Source: Bisgaard Taxon 45 | Lineage (GTDB): Bacteria > Pseudomonadota > Gammaproteobacteria > Enterobacterales > Pasteurellaceae | Length of the DNA: 64,000 nt | Assembly (NCBI GenBank): GCA_030783905.1 | Contig: JAQAHH010000006.1 | Span: forward strand, 310,001-374,000 | Direction of reading: 5' to 3' | In this document: positions 50,750-61,206 of the stretch, one piece after another | Numbering within the stretch: position 1 is the stretch's first letter | How the letters are laid out: each line of letters opens with the position of its first letter | Translations under genes and position numbers: made by a program | The notes under the pieces: generated by a model | Told to the model about the DNA's origin: nothing | Seen by the model: only the letters and a program-made list of their open reading frames with translations | Databases searched by the model: none

Positions 50750-51304
50750 TTATTTAGCGATGTGAACTTCACGTTCAAGGGTGATACCCATTCTTTTCTC
50801 AAAAATTGCGGTAGTGAAGTCAGTGATCCAGCCACGGAAAAAGTTAGTTACCATACCGACTAGCAAATAACTGATTGCTAACGGACCAAGCGGTAAACCT
50901 AATGTGGTTAAGCCACTTGCGATACCTAAGTAAACAAAGAGTTCGCCTGGATTAATGTGTGGGAATAATCCATTCATTGAATGGCAGCTATATGAAGCAG
51001 CAGCGTAATAGCTTGGTTTGTAACGTTCAGGTAAGAAACGGCCTAAACTTAATGTCATGGGATTACAGAAAATAAATGTCCCAATGACGGGTAAAATTAA
51101 ATAGCGAGAGATGGGATTGCCGGCACTACGTTGGGCAAGACGCTCAATACGTTCTTGTCCAATAAACTTAATTAAAGCATTCATGACAACCAAAAGAGAA
51201 ATTAATAAAGGTAAGATGCCTGTCATCATACTCACTAAAACTTCACCACCTTTCTGGAATAGCCCAATAAACCACTCGGCACCATGTGTAATGTATTCGA
51301 TCAT
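50750..51304 (-). CDS. srlA: PTS glucitol/sorbitol-specific EIIC
   Basis: From ATG at 51304 the product has 184 residues (E. coli SrlA 187): [65 protein letters not shown], and a C-terminal [17 protein letters not shown]. It is the main membrane part of the sorbitol PTS. A perfect RBS (TAGGAGGTCGT) precedes 51304; the open frame upstream to 51373 covers the promoter and is not coding. First gene of the operon. Confidence 0.96.
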   Translation of the reverse strand: MIEYITHGAEWFIGLFQKGGEVLVSMMTGILPLLISLLVVMNALIKFIGQERIERLAQRSAGNPISRYLILPVIGTFIFCNPMTLSLGRFLPERYKPSYYAAASYSCHSMNGLFPHINPGELFVYLGIASGLTTLGLPLGPLAISYLLVGMVTNFFRGWITDFTTAIFEKRMGITLEREVHIAK

Positions 51305-51631
51305 ACGACCTCCTATAATGAAGAGTTGAAATTGTGTTGCTGTAGAACGACAACGTGTTTGATCATAGATCATTTCTGTTTTAAAAAAAGTGAGTTAGAT
51401 CACAGTTCGAAAACAAATTTATCAAAATGAAATAAAAATATTTTATTTTGATTTTTTATTTTTCATTTTTCATTTCTTTTAGTGTGATAAGACGAATATT
51501 CACTCTGAAATATAGAAATAGTATAAAGTATGAACGAAAGATGATGAAAAAAGAGGAAAAAAGAGGGGTAAAAACAAACAACGTGCGATAAACCCTGTTC
51601 TACATGGCTAACGCACTTTGTGAAAAACGTC
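51305..51631 (-). promoter_or_regulatory. srl operon control region
   Basis: This 327-base gap contains the CRP site, a -10 hexamer and an untranslated leader for srlA. GATCATAGATC at 51361-51371 is a near-palindrome over the -10 and a candidate SrlR operator. The part near the metallopeptidase stop is A+T-rich and shows nothing else. Confidence 0.6.
51362..51404 (-). promoter_or_regulatory. Class II CRP-dependent promoter of srl
   Basis: On the minus strand TGTGA-TCTAAC-TCACT (51404-51389) matches the CRP consensus at 9 of 10 core bases. TATGAT (51367-51362) is a good -10. With a start at about 51355 the CRP site is centred at -41.5, the class II position, and no -35 is needed. Confidence 0.78.
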
Positions 51632-52447
51632 TCAGAAGGTATGGCATTGATTAGGATCGCCACTGTTTAAGCCTCGCTTGAACCAATGTAAACGTTGCGC
51701 TGCGGTACCGTGAGTAAAGCTATCGGGGACAACATAACCTTGAGAGCGTTTTTGTAGGCGATCATCGCCCACTGCTTCAGCTGCATTGAAGGCGTTTTCA
51801 ATATCACCGGTTTCAAATAGCCCTGTTTGGGTCGCCTGATATGCCCAAACGCCCGCAAAGCAATCTGCTTGGAGTTCCACTTTAACGGAAAGTTGGTTGG
51901 CTTGGGTACGACTTGTTTGCCCTTGTAATTGATGTACTTTGGGTAAAATGCCAAGCAGATTTTGGATATGATGTCCCACTTCATGTGCAATCACATAGGC
52001 AAATGCGGCTTCTCCGCCTGCGCCAAGCGTTGTTTTCATGTCCTGATAAAAGGATAAATCAAGATAGACTTTACGATCATTCGGGCAATAAAAGGGCCCC
52101 ATGGCAGATTGCCCCGTGCCACAAGCCGTATGGGTTACGCCATTATAGAGTACCATTACTGGTGGCTGATAATGTTGTTGGTGACGGCTAAAGTAGTTGC
52201 CCCAGACTGTTTCTGTATCTGCAAGCACGACTCGAGATAAACTGTTGAGTTCTTGTTCTTCTTGACTGGCTAATGGACTCGATTGCGGTATGTCAACATC
52301 TGATGTACCAACTAAGCTGGATAAATCCACACCATAATAGGCGCCAATGAGTAAAATAATGATGCCTAAAATGCCCGTTTTCTTACCCCCGCCCAAGCCA
52401 CGACGATCTTCTACATTTGTGCTTTCTCTACGGCCACGCCAACGCAT
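51632..52447 (-). CDS. Neutral zinc metallopeptidase (YpfJ family, PF04228)
   Basis: The 271-residue product has a basic N-terminus MRWRGRRESTNVEDRRG, one membrane segment (about 24-38), and the zinc motif HEVGH at 155-159 (AYVIAHEVGHHIQNLLGI). VTHTACGTGQSAMGPFYCPND and VKVELQADCFAGVWAYQA are family blocks; the Glu of QADCFAG may be the third zinc ligand region. It is probably a membrane-anchored periplasmic protease of unknown substrate. It points toward the srl operon. Confidence 0.92.
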   Translation of the reverse strand: MRWRGRRESTNVEDRRGLGGGKKTGILGIIILLIGAYYGVDLSSLVGTSDVDIPQSSPLASQEEQELNSLSRVVLADTETVWGNYFSRHQQHYQPPVMVLYNGVTHTACGTGQSAMGPFYCPNDRKVYLDLSFYQDMKTTLGAGGEAAFAYVIAHEVGHHIQNLLGILPKVHQLQGQTSRTQANQLSVKVELQADCFAGVWAYQATQTGLFETGDIENAFNAAEAVGDDRLQKRSQGYVVPDSFTHGTAAQRLHWFKRGLNSGDPNQCHTF

Positions 52448-52499
52448 AATCTGTTCTCACTTATTCTCATTAAAAAGGTATTCTAGCTTAGATTGTTCA

Positions 52500-52508
52500 A
52501 AGTGCGGT
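52500..52508 (+). repeat. DNA uptake signal
   Basis: Exact AAGTGCGGT between the metallopeptidase and kbp-like genes. Confidence 0.85.
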
Positions 52509-52618
52509 CAAATTTGTGCAAAAATTTTCAAGTTATGTAAAGATTTGCCTTAGTCGTGGACTTCACTGCATGATTCCGTTATGGTCTAGTTGATTTTTTA
52601 ACAAAAGAGGAATGTATT

Positions 52619-53062
52619 ATGGGTTTATTTGATTTTGTCAGTGATATTGGGCGTAAGCTTTTTTCTAAACAAGAAGACGCAGCAGAAGCACTCGCTAAAC
52701 ATATTAAAGAAGATAATCCAGGCATTGAAGACCTCAATGTGAAAGTAGAGGATGGCGTAGCAAGCATTGAAGGGACGGCAAAATCAGCAGGCGCGCTTGA
52801 GAAGGCAGTCTTAATGGCAGGTAATGTGGCAGGCATTACCAAAGTCAAGGTAGATAAAGTGGTGATTGTGAGTGGCGAAAGCCTAAGTGGTGACGATGAA
52901 TTTTATGTGATTCAAAAAGGGGATACGTTGTGGAAAATTGCCGAGAAAACTTATGGTAATGGTAGCAAATACACGGCTATCGTCGAGGCAAATAAAGAAG
53001 TGATTAAAGATGCGGATAAAATTTTCCCAGGGCAGAAAATTCGTTTACCAAAAGCACTTTAA
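52619..53062 (+). CDS. kbp: BON and LysM domain protein, Kbp (YgaU)-like
   Basis: The 147-residue product starts MGLFDFVSDIGRKLF, as YgaU/Kbp does. A BON domain spans about 22-88 (IEDLNVKVEDGVASIEGTAKS) and a LysM domain about 96-146 (YVIQKGDTLWKIAEKTYGNGSKYTAIVEANKE, FPGQKIRLP). E. coli Kbp is a cytoplasmic K+-binding protein of 149 residues; no signal peptide is seen here either. It has its own terminator. Confidence 0.9.
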   Translation: MGLFDFVSDIGRKLFSKQEDAAEALAKHIKEDNPGIEDLNVKVEDGVASIEGTAKSAGALEKAVLMAGNVAGITKVKVDKVVIVSGESLSGDDEFYVIQKGDTLWKIAEKTYGNGSKYTAIVEANKEVIKDADKIFPGQKIRLPKAL

Positions 53063-53084
53063 GACACCTTGATTTTATTGTGAT

Positions 53085-53118
53085 AAAAAGGAAGCCGAGA
53101 AAGTCGGCTTCCTTTTTG
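53085..53118 (+). terminator. Terminator after the kbp-like gene
   Basis: AAAAAGGAAGCCGA and TCGGCTTCCTTTTT form a 14-bp stem with a 5-base loop, with a T tract included. Confidence 0.92.
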
Positions 53119-53278
53119 TTTGGTTCAAAAAATAAACAAATATGCGTTTTTATACGGCATTTTCTCGACTGATGTGTTTTAAACCGCTATAATTCGTCGG
53201 TTATTTTTAACTTTAAATTTTTACTAACGTGTTCGGTGCGTGCATTCGCCGAGTGCAAATTCATTTTGAGGTAACATA

Positions 53279-54577
53279 ATGTCATTTACTATTGAAACAA
53301 CTCAAGGTCTTGAGCGTCGTGTTCAAATCACCGTTCCAGCTGAAACTGTTGAAAGTGCCGTACGTGAAGAATTAAAACGTGTTGCAAAAACGGCACGCGT
53401 TGACGGTTTCCGTAAAGGTAAAGTGCCACCACATATCATTGAAAAACGTTTTGGTGCCTCTGTGCGTCACGATGTACTGGGTGATGTATTACAAAGCAAT
53501 TTCTTCAATGTCATGATTGAACAAAAAGTGAATCTAGTTGGTCGTCCATCTTTTGCGGTTGAGCAATTTGAAGCGGGCAAAGATTTAGTGTTCACTGCAA
53601 CATTTGAAGTGTATCCAGAAGTGGCTTTACAAGGTTTAGATCAAATCAAAGTAGAAAAACCAGTGGTTGAAATTACGGATGCAGACATTGATAAAATGAT
53701 CGATGTATTACGTAAACAACAAGCGACTTGGGCGGAAACAGAAGACGCAGCGAAAGCAGAAGATCGTGTTGTGATCGATTTTGAAGGGTCTGTGGACGGT
53801 GAAGTATTTGAAGGCGGTAAAGCAGAAGATTTCACCTTATTCATGGGGCAAGGTCGTATGATCCCGGGTTTTGAAGAGGGCATTGTAGGTCACAAAGCGG
53901 GCGAACAATTTGAGATTAATGTGACTTTCCCTGAAGAATATCACGCTGAAAACTTAAAGGGTAAAGCTGCTAAATTTGCGATTACCTTGAAAAAAGTGGA
54001 AGTGATGGTATTACCTGAATTAACCGATGAATTTGTGGCTAAATTCGGTCCAAACACCAAAACTGTTGATGATTTACGTAACGAAATTCGCAAAAATATG
54101 CAACGTGAATTGAAAAATGCATTAACAGCGAAAGTAAAAGGTCAAGTAATTGACGGTTTATTAGCACAAAATGCCATCGACGTACCGGCATCTGCAGTAG
54201 AACAAGAAATCGAAGTGTTACGTGGTCAAGCAGCACAACGTTTCGGTGGTAACAAAGAGCAAGCGGCTCAATTACCACGTGAATTGTTTGAAGAACAAGC
54301 AAAACGTCGTGTTCAAGTTGGCTTATTATTAGCGGAAGTGATTGCCTCTCACGAATTAAAAGTGGATGAAGCGCGTGCTAAAGCGATGATTGAAGACATT
54401 GCGTCTGCTTATGAACAACCAGCAGAAGTAGTTGAATATTATGGTAAAAACAAAGAGTTAATGAATAATATTCGCAACGTGGTATTAGAAGAGCAAGCCG
54501 TAGATGCAGTCCTTGCAAAAGCACAAGTGACTGAAAAAGCAGCCTCTTTCGATGAAGTGATGAATCCACAAGCGTAA
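53279..54577 (+). CDS. tig: Trigger factor
   Basis: The 432-residue product has the ribosome-binding domain ([37 protein letters not shown]), an FKBP-like PPIase domain (about 150-240; [38 protein letters not shown]) and a long helical C-terminal chaperone domain. It binds nascent chains at the exit tunnel. Length equals E. coli Tig (432). First gene of tig-clpP-clpX-lon-ppiD. Confidence 0.98.
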   Translation: MSFTIETTQGLERRVQITVPAETVESAVREELKRVAKTARVDGFRKGKVPPHIIEKRFGASVRHDVLGDVLQSNFFNVMIEQKVNLVGRPSFAVEQFEAGKDLVFTATFEVYPEVALQGLDQIKVEKPVVEITDADIDKMIDVLRKQQATWAETEDAAKAEDRVVIDFEGSVDGEVFEGGKAEDFTLFMGQGRMIPGFEEGIVGHKAGEQFEINVTFPEEYHAENLKGKAAKFAITLKKVEVMVLPELTDEFVAKFGPNTKTVDDLRNEIRKNMQRELKNALTAKVKGQVIDGLLAQNAIDVPASAVEQEIEVLRGQAAQRFGGNKEQAAQLPRELFEEQAKRRVQVGLLLAEVIASHELKVDEARAKAMIEDIASAYEQPAEVVEYYGKNKELMNNIRNVVLEEQAVDAVLAKAQVTEKAASFDEVMNPQA

Positions 54578-54609
54578 TTCATTTTTGTATTACGATTTCA
54601 TCTTTTAAT

Positions 54610-54650
54610 AAGTGCGGTCAGAATGTTGAAAATTTTGACCGCACTTTTTT
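54610..54650 (+). terminator. Terminator after tig built from two uptake signals
   Basis: AAGTGCGGTCA (54610-54620) and TGACCGCACTT (54636-54646) form an 11-bp stem followed by TTTT. Confidence 0.9.
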
Positions 54651-54746
54651 ATCTTGTGCAATATTCAATTTAGTGAAATCGGAATTTTCAGGTAGAATAA
54701 CAATACGATTGAGAAACGGATCATTAATGGATTGAGAGAGGTAGAG

Positions 54747-55328
54747 ATGAGTGTAATTCCTATGGTTGTTGAACAAACCGCAAGAGGTGAACGTTCTTAT
54801 GATATTTATTCACGTTTATTAAAAGAGCGTGTGATCTTCTTGGGCGGTGAAGTAGAAGACCGTATGGCAAATTTGATTGTGGCGCAATTATTATTTTTAG
54901 AATCGGAAGATCCTGAAAAAGACATTAATATTTACATTAACTCACCAGGTGGTTCGGTGACGGCCGGGATGGCGATTTACGATACGATGCAATTTATCAA
55001 ACCTGATATTCGCACCCTTTGCGTCGGACAAGCCTGTTCAATGGGCGCCTTTTTGTTAGCCGGGGGAACCGCGGGTAAACGTATTGCCTTGCCAAGCGCA
55101 CGTGTGATGATTCACCAACCGCTAGGTGGCTTCCGTGGTCAAGCATCAGATATTCAGATTCATGCGCAAGAGATTTTAAAGATTAAGCAAACATTAAATG
55201 AACGCTTGGCATTTCATACGGGCCAAACTATCGAACGCATTGAGCGAGATACGGATCGTGATAATTTTATGTCTGCAGAAGAAGCAAAAGCTTATGGCTT
55301 GGTAGATGAAGTATTAGCGAGTCGATAA
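54747..55328 (+). CDS. clpP: ATP-dependent Clp protease proteolytic subunit
   Basis: From ATG at 54747 the product has 193 residues. The catalytic Ser98 lies in [14 protein letters not shown] and His123 in [13 protein letters not shown]; the Asp is in the TDRDNFMS region. It forms the tetradecameric protease for ClpX. GAGAGAGGTAG precedes 54747. A TTG at 54732 would add five residues that overlap this RBS, so it is rejected. The propeptide is shorter than in E. coli. Confidence 0.96.
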   Translation: MSVIPMVVEQTARGERSYDIYSRLLKERVIFLGGEVEDRMANLIVAQLLFLESEDPEKDINIYINSPGGSVTAGMAIYDTMQFIKPDIRTLCVGQACSMGAFLLAGGTAGKRIALPSARVMIHQPLGGFRGQASDIQIHAQEILKIKQTLNERLAFHTGQTIERIERDTDRDNFMSAEEAKAYGLVDEVLASR

Positions 55329-55343
55329 GTATTAGGGTACAAA

Positions 55344-56588
55344 ATGGAAAAAGACACTGAATTACATTGTTCTTTTTGTGGTAAAGAACAGAAACAAGTG
55401 AGTAAGTTAATTGCGGGGACATCTGGTTATATTTGCAATGAATGTATCGAGTTATGTCATGATATGTTGTTGTCAGATGAGGCAGACGTATCAGACACGT
55501 CAGAAGCTGAAAGCGTCGCATCACAAAAGTTACCCACACCACACGAAATTCGCGCGCATTTAGATGATTATGTGATTGGTCAAGATTATGCCAAGAAAGT
55601 TTTATCCGTTGCGGTTTACAATCACTATAAACGTCTACGCTCGGACAAACAGATTACAGATGTAGAACTCGGCAAAAGTAATATTTTGTTAATTGGCCCA
55701 ACGGGAAGTGGCAAAACCTTATTGGCAGAAACCATGGCGCGGATGTTAAATGTGCCTTTTGCCATGGCCGATGCGACGACCTTGACGGAAGCGGGTTACG
55801 TGGGCGAAGACGTGGAAAATGTGCTACAAAAATTAGTACAAAGTTGCGACTATGATGTAAAACGTGCTGAGCAAGGCATTATTTACATTGATGAAATTGA
55901 TAAGATTACGCGTAAATCAGAAAACCCATCGATTACCCGTGATGTATCTGGTGAAGGGGTGCAACAAGCGTTATTAAAATTAATTGAAGGGACTGTCGCG
56001 TCAATCCCGCCACAAGGAGGACGTAAACACCCACAACAAGAAATGTTGCGTGTGGATACGTCAAAAATTCTGTTTATTTGTGGCGGTGCATTTGCTGGGT
56101 TGGATAAAGTCATTGAAAAACGGGTACATGTTGGCTCTGGCATTGGCTTTAGTGCCGAAGTGAAAGGCAAACAAGATAAAGCTACGCTGAGTCAATTATT
56201 TGAGCAAGTCGAGCCAGATGATTTAATGAAATTTGGTTTAATCCCAGAGTTTATTGGTCGTTTACCAGTGGTGGCACCGTTGGCTGAGTTAGATGAAGCC
56301 GCATTAGTTAAAATTTTAACCGAGCCAAAAAATGCGTTGATTAAACAATACCAAGCATTATTTAGCTTAGAAGAAGTGGCATTAGAGTTTAGCCCAGAGG
56401 CGCTGACTGCGATGGCGAAGAAAGCCTTGGCACGTAAAACGGGTGCCCGTGGTTTACGCTCAATTGTGGAAGCGATTTTGTTGGATACGATGTATGATTT
56501 GCCTTCATTACAACATCTTGAAAAAGTGATTGTAGAAGCGAGCACCATTACTGATAATCGACCGCCAACACTCGTGTATAAAGCCTAA
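55344..56588 (+). CDS. clpX: Clp protease ATP-binding subunit ClpX
   Basis: The 414-residue AAA+ unfoldase has an N-terminal zinc domain (Cys9, Cys12, Cys31, Cys34), Walker [19 protein letters not shown], Walker [11 protein letters not shown], and the RKH and sensor regions near [19 protein letters not shown] is the ClpP-docking loop (IGF). It starts 15 bases after clpP and feeds substrates to it. Confidence 0.98.
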   Translation: MEKDTELHCSFCGKEQKQVSKLIAGTSGYICNECIELCHDMLLSDEADVSDTSEAESVASQKLPTPHEIRAHLDDYVIGQDYAKKVLSVAVYNHYKRLRSDKQITDVELGKSNILLIGPTGSGKTLLAETMARMLNVPFAMADATTLTEAGYVGEDVENVLQKLVQSCDYDVKRAEQGIIYIDEIDKITRKSENPSITRDVSGEGVQQALLKLIEGTVASIPPQGGRKHPQQEMLRVDTSKILFICGGAFAGLDKVIEKRVHVGSGIGFSAEVKGKQDKATLSQLFEQVEPDDLMKFGLIPEFIGRLPVVAPLAELDEAALVKILTEPKNALIKQYQALFSLEEVALEFSPEALTAMAKKALARKTGARGLRSIVEAILLDTMYDLPSLQHLEKVIVEASTITDNRPPTLVYKA

Positions 56589-56605
56589 TTTATACCTATC
56601 ATATG

Positions 56606-56634
56606 AAAGTGCGGTTTTTTTACCGCACTTTTTT
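56606..56634 (+). terminator. Terminator after clpX built from two uptake signals
   Basis: AAAGTGCGGT and ACCGCACTTT flank a 6-base loop, followed by TTT. Confidence 0.88.
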
Positions 56635-56643
56635 GCCCTCAAG

Positions 56644-56670
56644 CTTGATTTATGATGATTTACCCTCATA
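56644..56670 (+). promoter_or_regulatory. Candidate heat-shock (sigma-32) promoter of lon
   Basis: CTTGATT (56644-56650) and CCCTCATA (56663-56670) are 12 bases apart, resembling CTTGAAA-N11-15-CCCCATNT. lon is heat-inducible in E. coli. The match is imperfect. Confidence 0.4.
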
Positions 56671-56711
56671 TTTGAGCGAAGTAGCCTAATTTTTAACTAA
56701 GAGAGAACGGA

Positions 56712-59126
56712 ATGAGCGCAAAAAAAACACAGCAACAGACCATTCCAGTATTACCATTGCGTGACGTCGTCGTATTTCCTTATATGGTGATGCCATTATT
56801 TGTGGGCAGACCGAAGTCAATTCGTAGCCTTGACGAAGCAATGGAAACTGGGAAGCAGCTATTATTAGTGTCTCAAAAACAAGCTGATTTAGAAGAGCCA
56901 ACGGTAGAGGATGTGTATCGAGTTGGTACGGTCGCTAATATTATTCAATTATTAAAATTGCCTGACGGCACAGTGAAAGTGCTCGTCGAAGGGCAGCAGC
57001 GTGCCAATATTGAGCAGTTAGAGGATAATGGCGAGTATTTCGCTGCACAAATTCACTTAATTGACACTGAATTTGGTGATGAAAAAGAACTGGAAGTGGT
57101 TAAAAAAGCCACACTCGCAGAATTTGAAAAATATGCGAAACTCAATAAGAAAGTGCAACCTGATGTGCATACGGCTCTTGAGCGGATTGAAGAATTTGAT
57201 CGTTTAAGTGATACCTTGGCAGCACATATGCCTGTCGCGGTGAAACACAAACAAAAAGTATTAGAAATTGCAAAAGTCGTTGAGCGTTTTGAATATTTGC
57301 TTGGTTTGATGGAATCCGAAACGGACTTATTGCAAATTGAGAAACGTATTCGTGGTCGTGTTAAAGAACAAATGGAAAAAACACAGCGCGATTACTACTT
57401 AAATGAGCAAATTAAAGCTATTCAAAAAGAGCTAGGCGAAGGGGATAGCGCAGATGAAATTGAACAACTTCGCCAAAAAATTGAAGAAGCGAAAATGCCA
57501 GCTGAGGCAAAAAGTAAAGTCGAAGCGGAATTGCAAAAATTAAAAATGATGTCACCTATGTCAGCTGAAGCGACAGTGGTGCGTAGCTATATTGATTGGA
57601 TGATTCAAGTACCTTGGTACAAACGTAGCAAAGTGAAAAAGGATCTTGCTAAAGCACAACAAGTGTTAGATGCTGATCATTATGGTTTAGAGCGAGTGAA
57701 AGAGCGTATTTTAGAATATTTAGCGGTACAAACTCGTCTCAATCAAATTAAAGGGCCTATTTTGTGCTTAGTGGGACCGCCAGGGGTAGGTAAAACCTCA
57801 TTGGGTCAATCCATCGCGCAAGCGACGGGTCGTCAATATGTGCGTATGGCATTGGGTGGTGTACGTGATGAGGCCGAAATTCGTGGGCATCGCAAAACGT
57901 ACATTGGGGCATTACCAGGTAAATTGATTCAGAAAATGGCAAAAGTGGGTGTAAAAAACCCGTTATTCTTGCTTGATGAAATCGATAAGATGAGCTCCGA
58001 TATGCGTGGTGATCCAGCATCAGCATTATTAGAAGTGCTAGATCCAGAGCAAAATACCTCATTTAACGACCATTACTTAGAAGTCGATTATGATTTGTCC
58101 GATGTGATGTTTGTGGCGACGTCGAACTCTATGCGCATTCCTGCACCCTTGTTGGATCGTATGGAAGTGATTCGTCTTTCCGGTTATACCGAAGATGAGA
58201 AACTCAATATAGCGACTCGCCATTTGATTGCAAAACAGATGGAACGTAACGGCTTAAAAGCGGGTGAGTTAACCATTGAAGAGAGCGCGATCTTAGATAT
58301 TATCCGTTATTACACCCGTGAAGCGGGGGTGCGTAGTTTGGAACGGGAAATTTCAAAGATTTGTCGTAAAGCAGTGAAAAACTTATTACTCGATAAAAAA
58401 GTCAACGCGTTGAAAGTCAATGCAGACAATTTACACGATTACTTAGGGGTGAAACGCTTTGAATTCGGTCGTGCTGACACGCAAAACCGTGTCGGCGAAG
58501 TCACCGGTTTAGCCTGGACCGAAGTAGGTGGCGATTTACTGACCATTGAAACGGCGTCAGTCTTGGGTAAAGGTAAATTGACCTATACCGGTTCCTTGGG
58601 CGATGTGATGAAAGAATCGATCCAAGCAGCCATGACTGTCGTGCGCGCTCGCGCAGAGAAGTTAGGCATTGCCTCTGACTTCCATGAAAAACGGGATATT
58701 CATATTCACGTGCCAGAAGGCGCAACCCCGAAAGATGGTCCAAGTGCGGGGATTGCAATGTGTACCGCCTTAGTGTCTTGCTTGACAGGTAACCCGGTTA
58801 AAGCAGATGTGGCGATGACCGGTGAAATTACCTTACGTGGTAAAGTCTTGCCAATTGGTGGTTTGAAAGAAAAACTGCTCGCAGCACACCGTGGTGGGAT
58901 TAAAACGGTGATTATTCCAAAAGAAAACGTGAAAGATTTGGAAGAAATTCCTGATAACGCAAAAAATAATTTAACCATTCATGCGGTAGAAAGCATTGAT
59001 GAAGTATTGACCATTGCGTTAGAGAATGCGCCAACTGGGGTTGAGTTTATGAAATTGACACCAGTGAGTGCAGCAAAAACAACCCGTAAGGGACGCGCGC
59101 CTTCACGGAAAAGTGCGGTCAATTAA
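56712..59126 (+). CDS. lon: ATP-dependent protease Lon
   Basis: The 804-residue product has an N-terminal substrate-binding LAN domain ([23 protein letters not shown]), a coiled region, an AAA+ module with [17 protein letters not shown] and [12 protein letters not shown], and the C-terminal Ser-Lys protease domain with [15 protein letters not shown] and the Lys in [17 protein letters not shown]. It degrades misfolded and regulatory proteins. An uptake signal at 59111-59119 encodes the last residues KSAV, ending KSAVN. Length compares with 784 in E. coli. Confidence 0.98.
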   Translation: MSAKKTQQQTIPVLPLRDVVVFPYMVMPLFVGRPKSIRSLDEAMETGKQLLLVSQKQADLEEPTVEDVYRVGTVANIIQLLKLPDGTVKVLVEGQQRANIEQLEDNGEYFAAQIHLIDTEFGDEKELEVVKKATLAEFEKYAKLNKKVQPDVHTALERIEEFDRLSDTLAAHMPVAVKHKQKVLEIAKVVERFEYLLGLMESETDLLQIEKRIRGRVKEQMEKTQRDYYLNEQIKAIQKELGEGDSADEIEQLRQKIEEAKMPAEAKSKVEAELQKLKMMSPMSAEATVVRSYIDWMIQVPWYKRSKVKKDLAKAQQVLDADHYGLERVKERILEYLAVQTRLNQIKGPILCLVGPPGVGKTSLGQSIAQATGRQYVRMALGGVRDEAEIRGHRKTYIGALPGKLIQKMAKVGVKNPLFLLDEIDKMSSDMRGDPASALLEVLDPEQNTSFNDHYLEVDYDLSDVMFVATSNSMRIPAPLLDRMEVIRLSGYTEDEKLNIATRHLIAKQMERNGLKAGELTIEESAILDIIRYYTREAGVRSLEREISKICRKAVKNLLLDKKVNALKVNADNLHDYLGVKRFEFGRADTQNRVGEVTGLAWTEVGGDLLTIETASVLGKGKLTYTGSLGDVMKESIQAAMTVVRARAEKLGIASDFHEKRDIHIHVPEGATPKDGPSAGIAMCTALVSCLTGNPVKADVAMTGEITLRGKVLPIGGLKEKLLAAHRGGIKTVIIPKENVKDLEEIPDNAKNNLTIHAVESIDEVLTIALENAPTGVEFMKLTPVSAAKTTRKGRAPSRKSAVN
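59111..59119 (+). repeat. Uptake signal in the last codons of lon
   Basis: Exact AAGTGCGGT read as part of AAA AGT GCG GTC (Lys-Ser-Ala-Val), two codons before the stop. Confidence 0.88.
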
Positions 59127-59144
59127 TTAATACTTTTATAAATA

Positions 59145-59175
59145 AAGCCAAATTGTTATGATTTGGCTTATTTTA
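59145..59175 (+). terminator. Terminator after lon
   Basis: AAGCCAAAT and ATTTGGCTT flank a 7-base loop, followed by ATTTTATTTT. Confidence 0.75.
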
Positions 59176-59256
59176 TTTTGCCAGTGCGAAAATCAGGACT
59201 TTTGATTATAATCGTACACATCTTCGGTTGATTTAAATACGTATAGGATAATAACA

Positions 59257-61137
59257 ATGTTAATTGAAAAACTTCACAGCATGACAAGCAGTTGGGTCTC
59301 CAAATTTCTGTTAGGTTTGATTGCTGTGGCTTTTGTGCTAAGCGGGATTACAGGTTACGTTTTTACGCGGGTAGATACGTCTGCGGTGAAAGTAAATGGT
59401 GAAGAGATTTCACAACAAACCTTTTATCAACGTTATGAATCAGAATCAGAGCGTTTAAGACAGCAACTTGGTGCACAATTTGCTGCATTATCAGGCTCGC
59501 CTGAGTTCGTGGCAGGGTTAAGACAAAGTGTATTAAATAATTTAATTAACCAAGCATTATTACGTCAGTATGCCGATGAGTTAAAAATTGGGATCAGTGA
59601 TGAGCGAGTCAAACAAGAAATTGTGACCAGCCAATTTTTTCAACAAGACGGCAAATTTGATAATGCGCTTTATCAGCGTATGTTGCAATTAAATGGCTTA
59701 ACGCCAGATGCGTATGCGAATATCGTGCGTGAGGCGCTACGCTTAGAACAGTTACAAACGGGGTTAGCCGAAAGTGAATTTATTGTGCCGGCACAACAAG
59801 CACAATTAACGGAATTATTCTTTCAAGCGAGAACAGTACGTTTAGCGCCATTTGCAATCGATCAGGTGATGGACAAGCAAACCATTACTGATGAAGAGGT
59901 GAGTGCCTATTACGAGGCGAATAAAGGGGCGTTTTTAGTACCAGAATTAGCCAAAGTGCAATACTTGACATTAACCCGTGCAGATGTCGAAAAACATATT
60001 AAAGTGTCTGATGTGGAAATTGCACAATATTACCAAGACAATAAAGCGCTGTATGTTTCTCAAGGTCAGCAACGCTTATCCCATATTCAAGTGGCAACAG
60101 AAGAAGAAGCGAAAGAGGTCTATAAAGCGTTACAAGATGGCGCGAACTTTGCAGGGTTAGCCAGTGCGCGTTCAGTAGATAAAATTTCGGCTGAAAATGG
60201 TGGGGATCTGAGTTGGACAAGTGCGGGTACGTTCCCGAAAGCCTTTGAAGATGCCGCCAATGCTCTTCAAGTCGGTCAGTTTAGTCAGCCTGTGAAAGTG
60301 GATAATCAATACCATATTATTTTGGTCACAGAGCGTAAAGCACCTTCAACCTTACCATTAGAGGTCGTGAAAACGCAGATTGCGGATCAAATTCGTCAAA
60401 ACGTAGTCAATAATCAGTATTTCTCGATTGAGAAACAGCTTGCCGAAAAAGCGTTTGAGCATCCAGAAGGATTAGAAAAAGCCGCTGAAGTAGCAGGACT
60501 GAGCATTCAAGAAACAGACTTTTTCTCGGCGAATGATGTGCCAGCAGAATTGAATTATCCGAATGTGATCTCAGCGATTTTTCATTCTGATATTTCACAG
60601 GGTGGTGTGAATTCTGAGCCAATGAATGTAGGCGAACAGCATGCAGTATTGGTTCGTGTAATCGAACATAAACCAGAAGGCACGAGAAGTTTAGCTGAAG
60701 CAAAAGCTGATATTATCAACTACTTAAAACGTCAAAAAGCAGAAGACATTGTATTGGCCGAGGCGAAGCAAAGCGCACAACGCTTGAATGACAACCCAAC
60801 CGCTAGCTTACCAGAAGGGATTCAGTTTGGTGCGGAAGAAAAATGGGTCTTTGCGGAAAACCGTGATGCCGCATTAAATAACGTGATTTTTGCGATGTCA
60901 TTAACGGACAATAAACCGTCTTATGTGGCCGCCAAAGCAAGCAATGGTGAGGTGGTATTGGTAGAATTAAAGCAGGTTGAACAAGGCGCCTTAAGCGCAG
61001 CAGAAAGTGAATTATTCACCAAACAGCTCGCGCAGGCTCGTCAAGTTGCCTTACAAAATACCTTATTACAAGCCTTACGTGCGAAAGCGAAAATTGAAGT
61101 AAATGACAAGTTCTTCCAGCAAAATGAAGAACAATAA
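59257..61137 (+). CDS. ppiD: Periplasmic chaperone PpiD (SurA-N/parvulin family)
   Basis: The 626-residue product has one N-terminal membrane anchor (WVSKFLLGLIAVAFVLSGITGYVF, about 11-35), a SurA_N-like helical domain (INQALLRQYADELKI) and a parvulin domain at about 260-365 (QQRLSHIQVATEEEAKEVYKAL, FAGLASARSVDKISAENGGDLSW). PpiD assists folding of proteins leaving the Sec translocon. In E. coli hupB separates lon and ppiD; here they are adjacent. Confidence 0.95.
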   Translation: MLIEKLHSMTSSWVSKFLLGLIAVAFVLSGITGYVFTRVDTSAVKVNGEEISQQTFYQRYESESERLRQQLGAQFAALSGSPEFVAGLRQSVLNNLINQALLRQYADELKIGISDERVKQEIVTSQFFQQDGKFDNALYQRMLQLNGLTPDAYANIVREALRLEQLQTGLAESEFIVPAQQAQLTELFFQARTVRLAPFAIDQVMDKQTITDEEVSAYYEANKGAFLVPELAKVQYLTLTRADVEKHIKVSDVEIAQYYQDNKALYVSQGQQRLSHIQVATEEEAKEVYKALQDGANFAGLASARSVDKISAENGGDLSWTSAGTFPKAFEDAANALQVGQFSQPVKVDNQYHIILVTERKAPSTLPLEVVKTQIADQIRQNVVNNQYFSIEKQLAEKAFEHPEGLEKAAEVAGLSIQETDFFSANDVPAELNYPNVISAIFHSDISQGGVNSEPMNVGEQHAVLVRVIEHKPEGTRSLAEAKADIINYLKRQKAEDIVLAEAKQSAQRLNDNPTASLPEGIQFGAEEKWVFAENRDAALNNVIFAMSLTDNKPSYVAAKASNGEVVLVELKQVEQGALSAAESELFTKQLAQARQVALQNTLLQALRAKAKIEVNDKFFQQNEEQ

Positions 61138-61149
61138 AGAGCAAAAATT

Positions 61150-61178
61150 AAAGCCTAGCAAATTTGCTAGGCTTTTTT
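61150..61178. terminator. Terminator between ppiD and the efflux lipoprotein gene
   Basis: AAAGCCTAGCAAA and TTTGCTAGGCTTT form a 13-bp palindromic stem followed by TTT; it lies between converging genes. Confidence 0.92.
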
Positions 61179-61206
61179 GTTTGCTTCACATTAAAGCAAC
61201 CCACTA

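Noticed and set aside
51305-51373. N-terminal extension of srlA
   Set aside because: It covers the predicted -10 and leader; the AGGAGG RBS is placed for ATG at 51304.
51463-51663. A 66-codon minus-strand frame between the metallopeptidase and srlA
   Set aside because: It overlaps the metallopeptidase end, has A+T-driven composition (many Phe, Ser and Tyr) and no family match.
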